Part shown: positions 24,620 through 33,500 of the stretch, piece by piece
How positions within the stretch are numbered: the stretch's first letter is position 1
How the letters are laid out: the number at the start of each line of letters is the position of its first letter
Assembly (NCBI GenBank): GCA_022821275.1
Contig: JAJEDY010000064.1
Coordinates: 1-49,616, forward strand
DNA: 49,616 bases
Direction: 5' to 3'
Origin: Candidatus Latescibacterota bacterium
Lineage (GTDB): Bacteria > Latescibacterota > UBA2968
Translations under genes and position numbers: made by a program
Notes under the pieces: model-generated
Told to the model about the DNA's origin: nothing
Databases searched by the model: none
Seen by the model: only the letters and a program-made list of their open reading frames with translations

Positions 24620-25795
24620 TTAATGATGGAACAAACGCACCCCGGTCATAACCAGAAGCATACCGTATTCATCGCAGGCTGCGATAACATCGTCGTCGCG
24701 CACTGAACCCCCGGTCTCAACCACATATTTGACACCCGTACGAGCGGCGCGATCAACATTATCTCGGAAGGGGATAAACGCATCGGAACTGAGCACAATC
24801 TCGTCCATCTGTCCGATCCACGCCCGCCGCGCATCCTCCTCCAAAGGCAGGGGCACAGTATCGAAACAACCCGCCCAAACCCGACGTTCCTCATCGGTCA
24901 TATTGCCACGCAAAAACGCTTCAATCGCATTGATCTTTTCAGGGCGCTTCAGACCTCTTCTAAATTTGAAATCGAGAATATCCGGATGCTGGCGCAAATA
25001 CCACGCTTCGGCCTTACCCGCGGCAATATCCGTACACGCCAAACGATTTTGCTGCCCGGCACCATTGCCGATAACCTGTCCATCAAACGCAAAACACATC
25101 GAATTGGATTGCGTGTACTTTAGAACAAGTGTTGCCAAGAGCATATCGCGTTCTGCATCGGGAGACACCTCTTTATTCTTTGTCACAATATTCGTTAAAA
25201 TATCTGTATTAATGACTTTGGCATTGCGCGTCTGTTCCAGAACAACACCGAAAACATCGCGAGTCTCCGGACCAGCAGGTACATACGATTCATCCATCTG
25301 GAGAATGGGATAACTACCGCCCTTTTTCTTTTTTAGAATATCGAACGCCTCTGGTTGATACCCCGGAGCAATAATGCCATCGGACACCTCTCGGCTGAGC
25401 AAGCGCGCAGTCGATTGATCCACCTCATCGCTTAAAGCCACCCAATCGCCAAAAGAAGAAAGCCTATCCGCACCTCGAGCGCGGGCATAAGCCGTAGCCA
25501 GAGGCGAAAGAACGAGATCATCGACAAAATACGCCCTTTGCAGCGCGTCAGACATGGGCGTGGCAACAGCCGCACCAGCAGGGCTTAGGTGTTTAAAAGA
25601 CGCGGCTGCTGGCAGATTGAGCACCTCTTTAAGCTCGCGCACGAGTTGCCAGGAATTGAGCGCATCGAGCAGATTGATATAACCCGGCGCGCCATTGAGC
25701 ACCGTAAAGGGCAGTTTGCCGCTGGGAGAGTACGCACGCGCATCAGATTGATGCGGATTACAGCCATAGCGCAGAATCAGTCCATCTTGAGACAT
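24620..25795 (-). CDS. AICAR transformylase, stand-alone PurH C-terminal domain
   Basis: This 391-residue enzyme carries out the formyl transfer to AICAR in purine synthesis. It begins MSQDGLILRYGCNPHQ and contains the catalytic Lys-His in SFKHLSPAGAA. Later motifs are KYTQSNSMCFAFDGQVIGNG and SSDAFIPFRDN. The IMP cyclohydrolase (MGS-like) half of bifunctional PurH is absent, so that step must be encoded elsewhere. AAAGGA precedes the ATG at 25795. A ZTP riboswitch and terminator lie directly upstream, which fits control by the AICAR-derived alarmone. Confidence 0.92.
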   Translation of the reverse strand: MSQDGLILRYGCNPHQSDARAYSPSGKLPFTVLNGAPGYINLLDALNSWQLVRELKEVLNLPAAASFKHLSPAGAAVATPMSDALQRAYFVDDLVLSPLATAYARARGADRLSSFGDWVALSDEVDQSTARLLSREVSDGIIAPGYQPEAFDILKKKKGGSYPILQMDESYVPAGPETRDVFGVVLEQTRNAKVINTDILTNIVTKNKEVSPDAERDMLLATLVLKYTQSNSMCFAFDGQVIGNGAGQQNRLACTDIAAGKAEAWYLRQHPDILDFKFRRGLKRPEKINAIEAFLRGNMTDEERRVWAGCFDTVPLPLEEDARRAWIGQMDEIVLSSDAFIPFRDNVDRAARTGVKYVVETGGSVRDDDVIAACDEYGMLLVMTGVRLFHH

Positions 25796-25810
25796 AAGAC
25801 AATCCTTTTG

Positions 25811-25848
25811 AAAAAAACGAAAAAAGCCCAATCCTCTAATGGATTGAG
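25811..25848 (-). terminator. Intrinsic terminator of the ZTP riboswitch
   Basis: Arms GCTCAATCC and GGATTGGGC with a short loop are followed on the minus strand by a T-rich run. The hairpin starts inside the 3' end of the aptamer (CGCCTGGGC), so ligand binding should prevent its formation and turn the gene on. Confidence 0.85.
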
Positions 25849-25923
25849 CCCAGGCGATCGACCCTTGAATTTTAGTTCTAACGCTCCCCTCCGGTTATTT
25901 CCGGATATTCGCCAGTTGCGTCA
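25848..25923 (-). ncRNA. ZTP (pfl) riboswitch aptamer
   Basis: The minus strand shows all conserved blocks of the pfl motif. P1 is TGACGC/GCGTTA and the conserved ACTGGCGAAT follows. P2 is TCCGG/CCGGA, then GGGGAGC, a linker, and the 3' block CGCCTGGGC that forms the pseudoknot. It lies between an AAA ATPase gene and the AICAR transformylase gene, a known target of ZTP riboswitches. Confidence 0.9.
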
Positions 25924-25976
25924 GATACTATTGATAAAACCAATATAACGGGAGACTACATCTATGTCAACAGCCA

Positions 25977-27188
25977 TCAGCCCACGCCACTATCAGCACC
26001 CGATACAATTTCCGACGCACCTGTTTCAGTAGTCACAAAACAGAGCAATTGTTCGGGATCAGCCAGATCGAGAACAACGGGCGAATGCGTAGTGGTCAAA
26101 ATTTGGGCACGCGCTCTGTCCTCGTGCTGTGCAACAGCACTGAATGCTTTGAAAACCGCTTCTACTGCGCCGGAATGGAGACCGTTTTCCGGAACTTCGA
26201 GCAAACATATCCCATCGCCATCGGGCACATAAGTCAGCAATGTTAGAGCCAGCAATCGCAGGGTTCCATCGGACAACATCCACGACGGCGTTTCGAGATC
26301 ATTGTGGTGCTTAACCACGAGATAGCAGTGCTGATCTTCGGGACGCACAACCGTATAAACGGTGGATAAACCCGGTAAAACAGTGCGCAAAAGCGTCAGC
26401 CAGGTCGCATAGCTATCTGGCTCATTCTCCTTCAGTGCAGCAACCACCCAGGGCAGATTGGCACCATCGGACAACAGAGTGCGCGGTTGCCCCGGCGGAC
26501 TGGGGCGGCGAATGCGTTCTCCGTTGAGATCGAATTTGCAAATACTATTTGACAGCGTGTGTTTGAGCCAGGTAGCGACGGGAAAGCGCGACTCATCCTC
26601 GGGCAAATTGCCCAATGCCGAACGCCTCGCACCGAGCTTGAAAGAAGGATCCCATCCCGCACCGGATTCATCGTAAAATTTATCATTGCCACCGGGCACT
26701 TTATTGACAATCGTTTTGACGCCGCGCAACCTGGGCGTCGCCAGAGTTTGCGGTGTGGGGCTCTCTACGGCAAAAAGCGACTCTTGAACAGCGCGGTCAT
26801 CTCGCTGAATATCTGTGAGCAAAAGCACCCGCTCGGACAGAATCCCAACCTCACTGTTTTCTTCGGTCACGCCAATGGCGACCTCGTATCGACACCGCGA
26901 AAAATCCCGATCGGAAAACAGATTGGATTCGTGCGCGGGCACGGACAACTCAACAGCAATTTCAAATCGATCTGCAAAACCGTGCCAGGTCAAATCGCGC
27001 AAATCACTCGCCCGGCTGTAAATTGCAGCATCGAGGCCGTCGCGCACAAAATCTCCGAGAAACGCAATAGCGTCGAGAAAGGTCGTCTTACCGCTGCCAT
27101 TCGCACCAACCAGCATGTGAAAAGGCGCGAGATCCTGTTCGATATGACGCAAGCACTGATAATAAAGGGTTTCAAGACGCTGGATCAT
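25977..27188 (-). CDS. AAA-family (ABC-type) ATPase
   Basis: This 403-residue ATPase resembles the AAA_21/DUF2813 group. Walker A is VGANGSGKTTFLD near residue 28. The Walker B region is ICLLEVPENGLHSGA, with E-V-P-E in place of the usual D-E-P-E, and the switch His is in LTTTHSPVVLDLAD. The start has GGGAG six bases upstream. No nuclease or RloB-like partner adjoins it. Members of this group occur in DNA repair and defence; the role here is unknown. Confidence 0.85.
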   Translation of the reverse strand: MIQRLETLYYQCLRHIEQDLAPFHMLVGANGSGKTTFLDAIAFLGDFVRDGLDAAIYSRASDLRDLTWHGFADRFEIAVELSVPAHESNLFSDRDFSRCRYEVAIGVTEENSEVGILSERVLLLTDIQRDDRAVQESLFAVESPTPQTLATPRLRGVKTIVNKVPGGNDKFYDESGAGWDPSFKLGARRSALGNLPEDESRFPVATWLKHTLSNSICKFDLNGERIRRPSPPGQPRTLLSDGANLPWVVAALKENEPDSYATWLTLLRTVLPGLSTVYTVVRPEDQHCYLVVKHHNDLETPSWMLSDGTLRLLALTLLTYVPDGDGICLLEVPENGLHSGAVEAVFKAFSAVAQHEDRARAQILTTTHSPVVLDLADPEQLLCFVTTETGASEIVSGADSGVG

Positions 27189-27250
27189 GTGGAACTCCCA
27201 TATTAAGTTAGAAGCATATTACATGACAGAAAGAGAGGCGTCAAGAGCAA

Positions 27251-27982
27251 ATGCAAAAGAAAACAGTCTTAATCACCGGCGCAACGGACGGGATTGGTCG
27301 GGCACTTGCAAAAATCTATCAGTCGCGCGGCGATAGGTTGATACTGATGGGCAGACGCGCACTGGACACACTCAACGATGCGTTATACACCAAAAATACA
27401 TATTGTCGTACAGACCTATCGCAGGACAAGTGTGCAAATCGCGTATGCGCATTTCTAAACGCGCAAAAAATCGACAGCATAGATCTGGCGATTCAAAATG
27501 CTGGTACTGGATATTATGGACCCATCGCAGAACAAAGCGCGAAAAGCATCCGAGAAATCACAGCAGTCAACCTGATGGCGCCCTTGCGCTTGACACACGC
27601 CCTGATGCCATACCTGAAAAAAGCCAGTGGAAAACTCGTACTAATCGGGTCAATCACACATGCATTCCCCTGTCCCGATTACGCCGTGTACGCAGCGAGC
27701 AAAGAAGCCCTCAACACCCTGGGACGCAATCTACAAATCGAGGGCGACATAAATGTACAAATCATTCACCCGGGAGCGACGCGCACGGGATTGCATCGAA
27801 AAATTGGCATGGACAACGAAAAGACAAAGAAATTTCCATCTGCAGAAAGGGTCGCCCAAAAAATCACACAGGCGATAGATGGACGGCGTTTTGTCGCAAC
27901 AATTGGATGGCAAAACTCAGGGGCGCGATTTTTGGGACGCTATTGCGAAGGCATGGTCAACGCCATGGTGCGTACAACATGA
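27251..27982 (+). CDS. Short-chain dehydrogenase/reductase
   Basis: This 243-residue classical SDR has the cofactor motif ITGATDGIGRAL (TGxxxGIG), AIQNAGTGYYG (NAG), Ser in LIGSITHAF and YAVYAASKEAL (YxxxK). It overlaps the next gene as ATGA. The tandem pair suggests paralogous enzymes acting on related substrates or as a heteromer. Substrate unknown. Confidence 0.9.
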   Translation: MQKKTVLITGATDGIGRALAKIYQSRGDRLILMGRRALDTLNDALYTKNTYCRTDLSQDKCANRVCAFLNAQKIDSIDLAIQNAGTGYYGPIAEQSAKSIREITAVNLMAPLRLTHALMPYLKKASGKLVLIGSITHAFPCPDYAVYAASKEALNTLGRNLQIEGDINVQIIHPGATRTGLHRKIGMDNEKTKKFPSAERVAQKITQAIDGRRFVATIGWQNSGARFLGRYCEGMVNAMVRTT

Positions 27983-28725
27983 AACACGCGGTCATTACAG
28001 GCGCAGCGCATGGAATTGGCAAAGCACTTGCCCATCGCTTCGCACAGGAAGGATATGCCATAACGGGCGTGGATATAGATGCCGCGGGCGCGGCGAGAGT
28101 CGAACGAGAACTGAATGCGCGATTTGTCATTGCAGACCTGCGTGCTGATGCAGGCATCGCGCGCGTACTCCCCGAATTGCTCCAGGGAAAACCTATTGAC
28201 GTATTGATACACAACGCGGGCATCAACGCCGTGGGGCGATTTCCCGACATAAGCATAGAAAATCACGAACGCGTAATCGCAGTGAACTTCTACGCACCGA
28301 TGGTACTCACAGCGGCATTACTCAAAGCCGACCTGCTCGCAAAAGGCGCGTCCATAGTCTTCATCTCCTCCCTTTCCCACTACACGAGCTATCCGGGTGC
28401 TGCAACTTATGCAGCGACGAAAAGCGGATTAGCCTCCTACGCACGCAGTTTATCCATCGCGCTCGCACCGCAGAATATTCACGTCACAACAGTTTTTCCC
28501 GGCCCAACGCGCACAGCCCACGCACGGCGTCACAGCCCGCGCAACACGCGCGAAGAAAAACGCATGCCGCCCGAAAAATTGGCGCACCTCATCCTTCGTG
28601 GCATAAAAAAGAAAAAGCACCTCATCATACCAGGTGCAGTCAACCAAATACTCGCCCACCTGGGCAAGTGGTGCCCGCCCCTGATGGTATATGCGATGCG
28701 TAAGGTGATTTTGGAGAAGTTGTGA
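27979..28725 (+). CDS. Short-chain dehydrogenase/reductase, second of a tandem pair
   Basis: This 248-residue SDR starts at ATG 27979, overlapping the preceding stop. Motifs are ITGAAHGIGKAL, IHNAGINAVG, Ser in FISSLSHYT and YAATKSGLASY. The C-terminus (HLIIPGAVNQILAHLGKW) resembles the membrane-associated SDRs that end in a hydrophobic helix. An alternative longer frame from 27403 is spurious. Confidence 0.9.
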   Translation: MKHAVITGAAHGIGKALAHRFAQEGYAITGVDIDAAGAARVERELNARFVIADLRADAGIARVLPELLQGKPIDVLIHNAGINAVGRFPDISIENHERVIAVNFYAPMVLTAALLKADLLAKGASIVFISSLSHYTSYPGAATYAATKSGLASYARSLSIALAPQNIHVTTVFPGPTRTAHARRHSPRNTREEKRMPPEKLAHLILRGIKKKKHLIIPGAVNQILAHLGKWCPPLMVYAMRKVILEKL

Positions 28726-28749
28726 AATCCTTTAACTTTTGACCTGCCT

Positions 28750-29463
28750 CTACTCACACTTTTTTCCCACAAAAAAAGGACCCAGCGACTCGACATAAAG
28801 GGCGGTTTGCTGGGTTTTTCTCATATCCTGCACAACGCGAGAGAGCGGATAAAGCTCTGCACCGATCAAACCAATGACAAAATCATTATCATCGGCATCG
28901 AAGCCATAGCTGGCCAGGCGAACATCGTGTGCATAATCTTCGCGTCCATAAGCGCGTCCGATAGAAGCGTGCTCCATCAAAATTTTGCGCTGTTCCCTGT
29001 GGTCCAGGCGGGCAAAAGCCCCGTTGCGACGCAACGGGTACCAGATCGCCCAGGGCCATTCGGAATTGAGCACATTATCGCGCGGTCGGTCAATAAGGGC
29101 GTATTCGAGATCTGGCTCATAACCCGTGGCATACGTGCGCCCGAGCATTGTAAGTTCAGGACGGCGTGTACAGGCAGAAAATGGATCGCTATTGAGCAGC
29201 GCGCGAATATCAGTCACAAATAAATCCGGAGATTCGGCCAAAAAAACAATGCCAATGCCGTAGGGATCATGGGCATCGAGATAGAGCGCGACATCGAGAC
29301 CGCTTTGATCAAGCGCCTGAGATACGGCACCAACATTCCCGACATCCGTAAAAACCTGCAACTGCATGTAAAGCCGCCGACCACTCGTCTGCGGTTTCCC
29401 ATCAACAGGCGCGCCGTGTTCGAGAATATCGAGTTTTTCTTTTGATTCAGAGGGATGATGCAT
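28750..29463 (-). CDS. Chlorite dismutase/HemQ-family heme protein
   Basis: This 237-residue protein has the fold signature of the Cld family in its C-terminal half: WAIWYPLRRNGAFARL, then RKILMEHASIGRAYG with the proximal heme His, and a final DMRKTQQTALYVESLGPFFVG. Members either detoxify chlorite or act as coproheme decarboxylase (HemQ). The distal Arg/Gln cannot be placed with certainty, so function is open. AGGAG is nine bases before the ATG. It follows the VapC-like gene on the same strand. Confidence 0.85.
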   Translation of the reverse strand: MHHPSESKEKLDILEHGAPVDGKPQTSGRRLYMQLQVFTDVGNVGAVSQALDQSGLDVALYLDAHDPYGIGIVFLAESPDLFVTDIRALLNSDPFSACTRRPELTMLGRTYATGYEPDLEYALIDRPRDNVLNSEWPWAIWYPLRRNGAFARLDHREQRKILMEHASIGRAYGREDYAHDVRLASYGFDADDNDFVIGLIGAELYPLSRVVQDMRKTQQTALYVESLGPFFVGKKCE

Positions 29464-29493
29464 GTCAACAGACTCCTGATATTCAAAGGATAC

Positions 29494-29895
29494 TTACCAG
29501 ATCGTTGCTACTTGCGATTGCTGAATTTTTTCATCTTTACTGATCAGTGGCAATTCCATATACAGCGCAGTACCCGCAATGATGCGGTCAGGCATATCAG
29601 GCACTATTGTTCGGGGTATCTCAGCTATTTTGTCAATAATATCCTGAGTTAGATCTACCAAAACCAAATTGCTGTCACCTGCTTTTAGATTATCTTGAAG
29701 TAGTTGCTGATTTTCAAGTGGAATACGACCTTTTTCTGGTAAATAAAGAATCTCGACCAAACAGATCGTGGGTATGTAAATGAAAGCGTCGCCTTGTTCA
29801 CAGGCATCAAAAATTTGGCTGGCCCTGGATCCCAAAAGAACGCTACCCTCCAAATACCAGATCAAACCATGTGTATCTGTGACCGCACGAGTCAT
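29494..29895 (-). CDS. PIN-domain toxin, VapC-like
   Basis: This 133-residue predicted ribonuclease has PIN acidic residues in AVTDTHGLIWYLEG, in LVEILYLPEKGRI and in VPDMPDRIIAGTAL. The ATG at 29895 overlaps the stop codon of the small upstream gene as ATGA. That translational coupling, upstream antitoxin and size fit VapBC type II systems. Confidence 0.88.
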   Translation of the reverse strand: MTRAVTDTHGLIWYLEGSVLLGSRASQIFDACEQGDAFIYIPTICLVEILYLPEKGRIPLENQQLLQDNLKAGDSNLVLVDLTQDIIDKIAEIPRTIVPDMPDRIIAGTALYMELPLISKDEKIQQSQVATIW

Positions 29896-30131
29896 TGGGA
29901 AACCTCTCGAGGGAAATTGCCCCACATTTCCTTACGGTTTTCACGTATTTCTTTATCCGTGATGTCCAGCCCTTTCCAGATGCCTCTTAGGGATATTTTT
30001 TGAGTCTTCTTTATGCCTTTAAGATCTTGTTCAACTTGATCGGTCATACCCCGAATCAATTGAACTTTCTCCTCAACCGACAGAGAACGCGTTGTATTCA
30101 AAATTTCTGCCAACATAGAATCGGTTGCCAT
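29892..30131 (-). CDS. Antitoxin-like partner of the PIN toxin
   Basis: This 79-residue protein begins MATDSMLAEILNTTRSLSVE and has the short helical segments common to small antitoxins, with the C-terminal RENRKEMWGNFPREVS as the likely toxin-binding tail. GGAGG lies six bases upstream of the ATG. It is named by position only; the DNA-binding fold is not identified. Confidence 0.7.
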   Translation of the reverse strand: MATDSMLAEILNTTRSLSVEEKVQLIRGMTDQVEQDLKGIKKTQKISLRGIWKGLDITDKEIRENRKEMWGNFPREVSQ

Positions 30132-30282
30132 TTCAGGCCTCCAGGCGTGTGTTCTACTGCAAAATTTGCTTTCTTTCATCATTTCCAAAACGAAAGATAG
30201 GACTTGTCTCAAAAAAGAGCAAGCCCCAGATCAGCAGACTGAACAGGAGCTTAGTGAAGGGGCAGCATATCTGATCGTTAAA

Positions 30283-32484
30283 CTAAAAAAAAGACATCTT
30301 GTAGTGCACTTTAATGCTCCGCCCTATTTCGGGCATCACGGACCGAATGCGCGAGAGATGGTTGCGGTATTCCGTATCCAAAAGATTGTTCAAAGAGAGA
30401 ATAATACTATGGCGGGTATGATCGGTATTAATGTCGCGCTGGGCATAGACACTGAAAACGGCATAGCCATCCGTAGGCTCTTCAAATATATCCACGCGCT
30501 CCTGTCTCGCGACAAGCTCCGCAGTTCCTCCAACCGTAAGATAGGGATGCTGATATGTCGTACTTCCAACAAACTTGAGCGGCGGAATCTCGGGCAGAGG
30601 CAAATCCTCATCCCTGTTCTCGCCGCGCACATAACTGCCATTTAATTCCAGATTCAAACGGGTATTCAAACGCCACCCCAGATGCATCTCCAGGCCCAAA
30701 AATCGCGCGGCAACACCATCGGCAGCGTAAATCGGCAGAAGTTGGGCAAAATTGATCTCTCCAGTATTGCGCGGGGCAATATAGGTATCAAACTCGTTCC
30801 AATATCCACTCAAAACAAAATTGAAACCCGGTTGCAAATAGTGAAAAAAGACCTCAAAGCCCAGGCTCGTCTCGGCCTCGAGATTGACATTGCCCACCTC
30901 AAAAGTGTACGCAGCCAGATGCGGCCCATCGTTATAAAGCTCTTCAATCGTGGGCACGCGCTGGGATCGGCTTAAGTTTAAACCGCCAGTTAGCTGGTCG
31001 GTAAAGGACACAAGCGGACTAATCGCCGCGGACCAGGCGTGAAAGGTGCGATCTACATCGAGATCTGCAATGCTCTTTGTTCTTGGGCGCGGATCAAAGT
31101 CGGCATACGTATAACGCGCAGAAGCCTGAAATTCAATGTCGCGATAGATAAATTCGTGGTAGAAACCCAAGGAAGCATTTTGCTCTCGCGTGGGCGGCGT
31201 AAAAACAAACGCCCCCAATTTGAGATTGTGATGACCAAAGCCGAGAGCGAGAACGGTATTTCGCATCAGGCCGTGTGTATTCAAATGCAACTTGAGATCA
31301 CCGCGGTAGTCGTGGAACAAAAACTCGGACCCAATACTGCCACTGGATTCGTACTCGAAGTGATGATAGTAGGTCCTGGTAAAATCCATCTCTACGCTAC
31401 TGAGCACCTCGCGGTCAAAATGGAAGGTCGCCTTGCCATCAAACACCCGGCGATCAATATCCAGATCTACGCCATTGGGATGCCCGCCAATAAATCCACC
31501 GGGAATGCCGTATTGGGTATCGAACTGATCAAAAGAAGCACCGATATAGCCCCGGCCAGTGGGATATGACAGACCGAGCGTATGCGTACGCGTGTCAATA
31601 GGCGTATTGGCGAGCCTGCCAATAGGCGTTTGCACATCCCGGGTATTGCGGTACGTGGTCTCGGCATACAGCGCGAGCGGTCCCACAGGCACTGTGATTC
31701 CAGCGGCTGAGAGATATCCCCTATTAACCGTCTCGCCATAAGCACCAACACTGCCAAAAACGCGCTGCGGATGGTCTTCCGGAATCTTCTGTTTCACCAC
31801 ATTGATAACCCCGCCAATGGCCGATGCCGTGTGAAGCAGCGTGCGCGGTCCCCGGATAATTTCGAGGCGTTCGGAATTAAAAGGCTCGACAGTAACCGCG
31901 TGATCGGCAGAAGTGGCGGATAAATCGCGGGTCTCGATACCATCTATATTGATCTGCACGCGGTCGCCACTGAGACCGCGTATAACCGGGCGAGCAGGCG
32001 CAGGTCCCATGCTGCGGATGGCAACGCCGATTTCGTTTTTCATCGTCTCGGCAAGCGTGAGACTATACTTCTTCTGAAGTTCATCTCCAGAAAGCACGCC
32101 AGTCGCTTCGTGCAATGCTTCAAAGTGAGTTTCCGCATTTTTGCCTACCACATCAATGGTATCGACAAAAATTTCCTGAGCGACCATCTCGACGTACAAA
32201 ATGGGCAACTTCTCACCGGAGACCTTTATTTCCCGACTCACCAATCCATAGCCGACACGAAAAAAAGACAGACGATGATCGCCCTCCGACAGACGCAAGA
32301 CAAAACGGCCCCGTTCGTCGGTTGTCGTACCCACCGCGCCATCATTGAGTTCGATATCGACATCGCCAATTGCGCGTTGGGTTTTGCGATCAAAAACATA
32401 TCCCTCGAGCAAACGCGTCTCTTGCGATGCGCTGATCGCGAAAAAACAGAACACAAAAACGAGAATGAAAGCCGTTAATCTCAA
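30283..32484 (-). CDS. TonB-dependent outer-membrane receptor, ZnuD-like by context
   Basis: This 733-residue receptor has a signal peptide (about 20 residues) and a carboxypeptidase-like regulatory domain (LEGYVFDRKTQRAIGDVDIE). A TonB-box-like IDVVG follows, then a plug (PVIRGLSGDRVQINIDGIET, NSERLEIIRGPRTLL) and a 22-strand-type barrel ending in aromatic FF. The start is TTG with GGAG eight bases before it; no in-frame ATG exists nearby. His-containing loops (YYHHFEYE, FGHHNLKLG) fit metal capture. It ends the zinc-type locus, behind a terminator. Zinc is inferred from the neighbours. Confidence 0.9.
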   Translation of the reverse strand: MRLTAFILVFVFCFFAISASQETRLLEGYVFDRKTQRAIGDVDIELNDGAVGTTTDERGRFVLRLSEGDHRLSFFRVGYGLVSREIKVSGEKLPILYVEMVAQEIFVDTIDVVGKNAETHFEALHEATGVLSGDELQKKYSLTLAETMKNEIGVAIRSMGPAPARPVIRGLSGDRVQINIDGIETRDLSATSADHAVTVEPFNSERLEIIRGPRTLLHTASAIGGVINVVKQKIPEDHPQRVFGSVGAYGETVNRGYLSAAGITVPVGPLALYAETTYRNTRDVQTPIGRLANTPIDTRTHTLGLSYPTGRGYIGASFDQFDTQYGIPGGFIGGHPNGVDLDIDRRVFDGKATFHFDREVLSSVEMDFTRTYYHHFEYESSGSIGSEFLFHDYRGDLKLHLNTHGLMRNTVLALGFGHHNLKLGAFVFTPPTREQNASLGFYHEFIYRDIEFQASARYTYADFDPRPRTKSIADLDVDRTFHAWSAAISPLVSFTDQLTGGLNLSRSQRVPTIEELYNDGPHLAAYTFEVGNVNLEAETSLGFEVFFHYLQPGFNFVLSGYWNEFDTYIAPRNTGEINFAQLLPIYAADGVAARFLGLEMHLGWRLNTRLNLELNGSYVRGENRDEDLPLPEIPPLKFVGSTTYQHPYLTVGGTAELVARQERVDIFEEPTDGYAVFSVYAQRDINTDHTRHSIILSLNNLLDTEYRNHLSRIRSVMPEIGRSIKVHYKMSFF

Positions 32485-32502
32485 AAACTATCTCCATCTA
32501 AG

Positions 32503-32542
32503 AAAAAGCCCTCACGCTATCCGGGGAAAACCGGGTGAGGGC
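32503..32542 (-). terminator. Terminator or attenuator ahead of the TonB receptor
   Basis: Arms GCCCTCAC and GTGAGGGC with an inner CCGG/CCGG stem are followed by TTTTTC on the minus strand. It lies between the lipoprotein and receptor genes, within 20 bases of the receptor start, so it could set their expression ratio. Confidence 0.75.
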
Positions 32543-32549
32543 AAGGCAT

Positions 32550-33035
32550 TTACTGTACACGCACGGGAATGGGAATCGTGCGAAAATCTATATGATCATC
32601 GTGCGTGACTTCGAGGATAATAGTGGTCTCACCTACCTTGAGGCCGCGCAGTTGGAATTCAAACTTACCCACATCTGCAGGCTCCTGATGAACCTCGACA
32701 ACCGTGTTATCGGCAATCGTCGAGGTAAATTTGTCATCTGGCTCATCTGGCGGATCAATTTCATCGCCATCGTGGTCAAGAAACATAATGGTCCATTTGG
32801 CAGTCAGTCCACCATTGGGAACTTCAAGATGGTCTGCCCGACCGCCGCTGGCATCGATCTGCCCTTCAAAATAGCGGAAAAACCGATTGCCCGAATCTAT
32901 AAGGACCAGGCCCTCGGGCTCAAAATGTTCTTCGTGTTCAGACATGGGATCATCACTACCGCAACTAATCACAAACAGAGCCAGCACTGCCACAGCCGCA
33001 AAGGTACGTTGAAACGATTTTCTTGCAAAAAACAT
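32550..33035 (-). CDS. Acidic, His-bearing lipoprotein (probable metal binding)
   Basis: This 161-residue protein has a lipoprotein signal peptide ending VISC (lipobox), then an acidic/His stretch SDDPMSEHEEHFEPEG. The rest is a small beta-sandwich-like domain with DHDGDEIDPPDEPDD and EVTHDDHIDF. The D/E/H pattern fits divalent-metal binding. It lies between a His/Cys membrane protein and the TonB receptor, in the place of the periplasmic metal protein of zinc loci. AGGAG precedes the ATG at 33035. Confidence 0.8.
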   Translation of the reverse strand: MFFARKSFQRTFAAVAVLALFVISCGSDDPMSEHEEHFEPEGLVLIDSGNRFFRYFEGQIDASGGRADHLEVPNGGLTAKWTIMFLDHDGDEIDPPDEPDDKFTSTIADNTVVEVHQEPADVGKFEFQLRGLKVGETTIILEVTHDDHIDFRTIPIPVRVQ

Positions 33036-33086
33036 GATAGTCTCCTGAATGGTAAAACCTGTACAGGGCGCACGGGCAGAGAACAC

Positions 33087-33160
33087 ACAGAGGGAGGTCC
33101 TCTTGCCTGCGCCCGCGCAAAAAAGGCTTAAAGATACAGAAAGGAAAAATAATGCAAACT
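33087..33160 (-). promoter_or_regulatory. Structured leader of the lipoprotein gene
   Basis: The minus strand can form a large hairpin with outer arms GGCGCAGGC and GCCCGTGCGCC enclosing GAGG/CCTC. No T-run follows, and it does not match a riboswitch I know. Its role is unknown. Confidence 0.3.
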
Positions 33161-33182
33161 ACTGTAGTAGAAAATTCAGTAT

Positions 33183-33455
33183 TCAGGAAACCACTGGAGG
33201 GGATCGGCCCTGAGGCGAAAGAAAAAACTGGTGGGATAATAATGTGGAATGCGAAAAAAAAGAAAACCAATAGACGTATAACGCGCCAAGTGCAACTATG
33301 GCACTAATAAGACCACCAAAGCCATAAACCCAATGGCAAACAAGACAATGGATATCGTGTTCAACATGGTCGAATGCATGCCCAAAGGCGAGGGCAAACG
33401 CGCCGATGAACAATATGGCGATCAGTGTTTTGATAAGTGGATGTTTGAGATTCAT
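33183..33455 (-). CDS. Small membrane protein with His/Cys motif
   Basis: This 90-residue protein has two transmembrane helices (about residues 8-25 and 46-65) joined by a loop with GHAFDHVEHDIHCLVCHW, containing five His and two Cys. That is a plausible metal site at the outer face of the inner membrane. A third hydrophobic stretch is weak. AAAGGT is upstream, and a promoter with a dyad lies at 33501-33534. It starts the second half of the zinc-type locus. Confidence 0.75.
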   Translation of the reverse strand: MNLKHPLIKTLIAILFIGAFALAFGHAFDHVEHDIHCLVCHWVYGFGGLISAIVALGALYVYWFSFFSHSTLLSHQFFLSPQGRSPPVVS

Positions 33456-33500
33456 CTCAATATTGTACCTTTAACAGTCACACCGGTCCTTGTGACCTCT

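Noticed and set aside
27403-27978. Long N-terminal extension of the second SDR
   Set aside because: It is an out-of-frame shadow of the first SDR; the SDR fold starts at 27979.
30132-30282. Possible terminator after the TonB receptor
   Set aside because: The stems found (GATCAG/CTGATC and GGACTTG/CAAGCCCC) are mismatched or lack a proper T-run on the minus strand.
33087-33160. Second cobalamin riboswitch ahead of the lipoprotein
   Set aside because: The hairpin has no B12-box (GACCTGCC) or GCCACTG block, so it does not match the motif.
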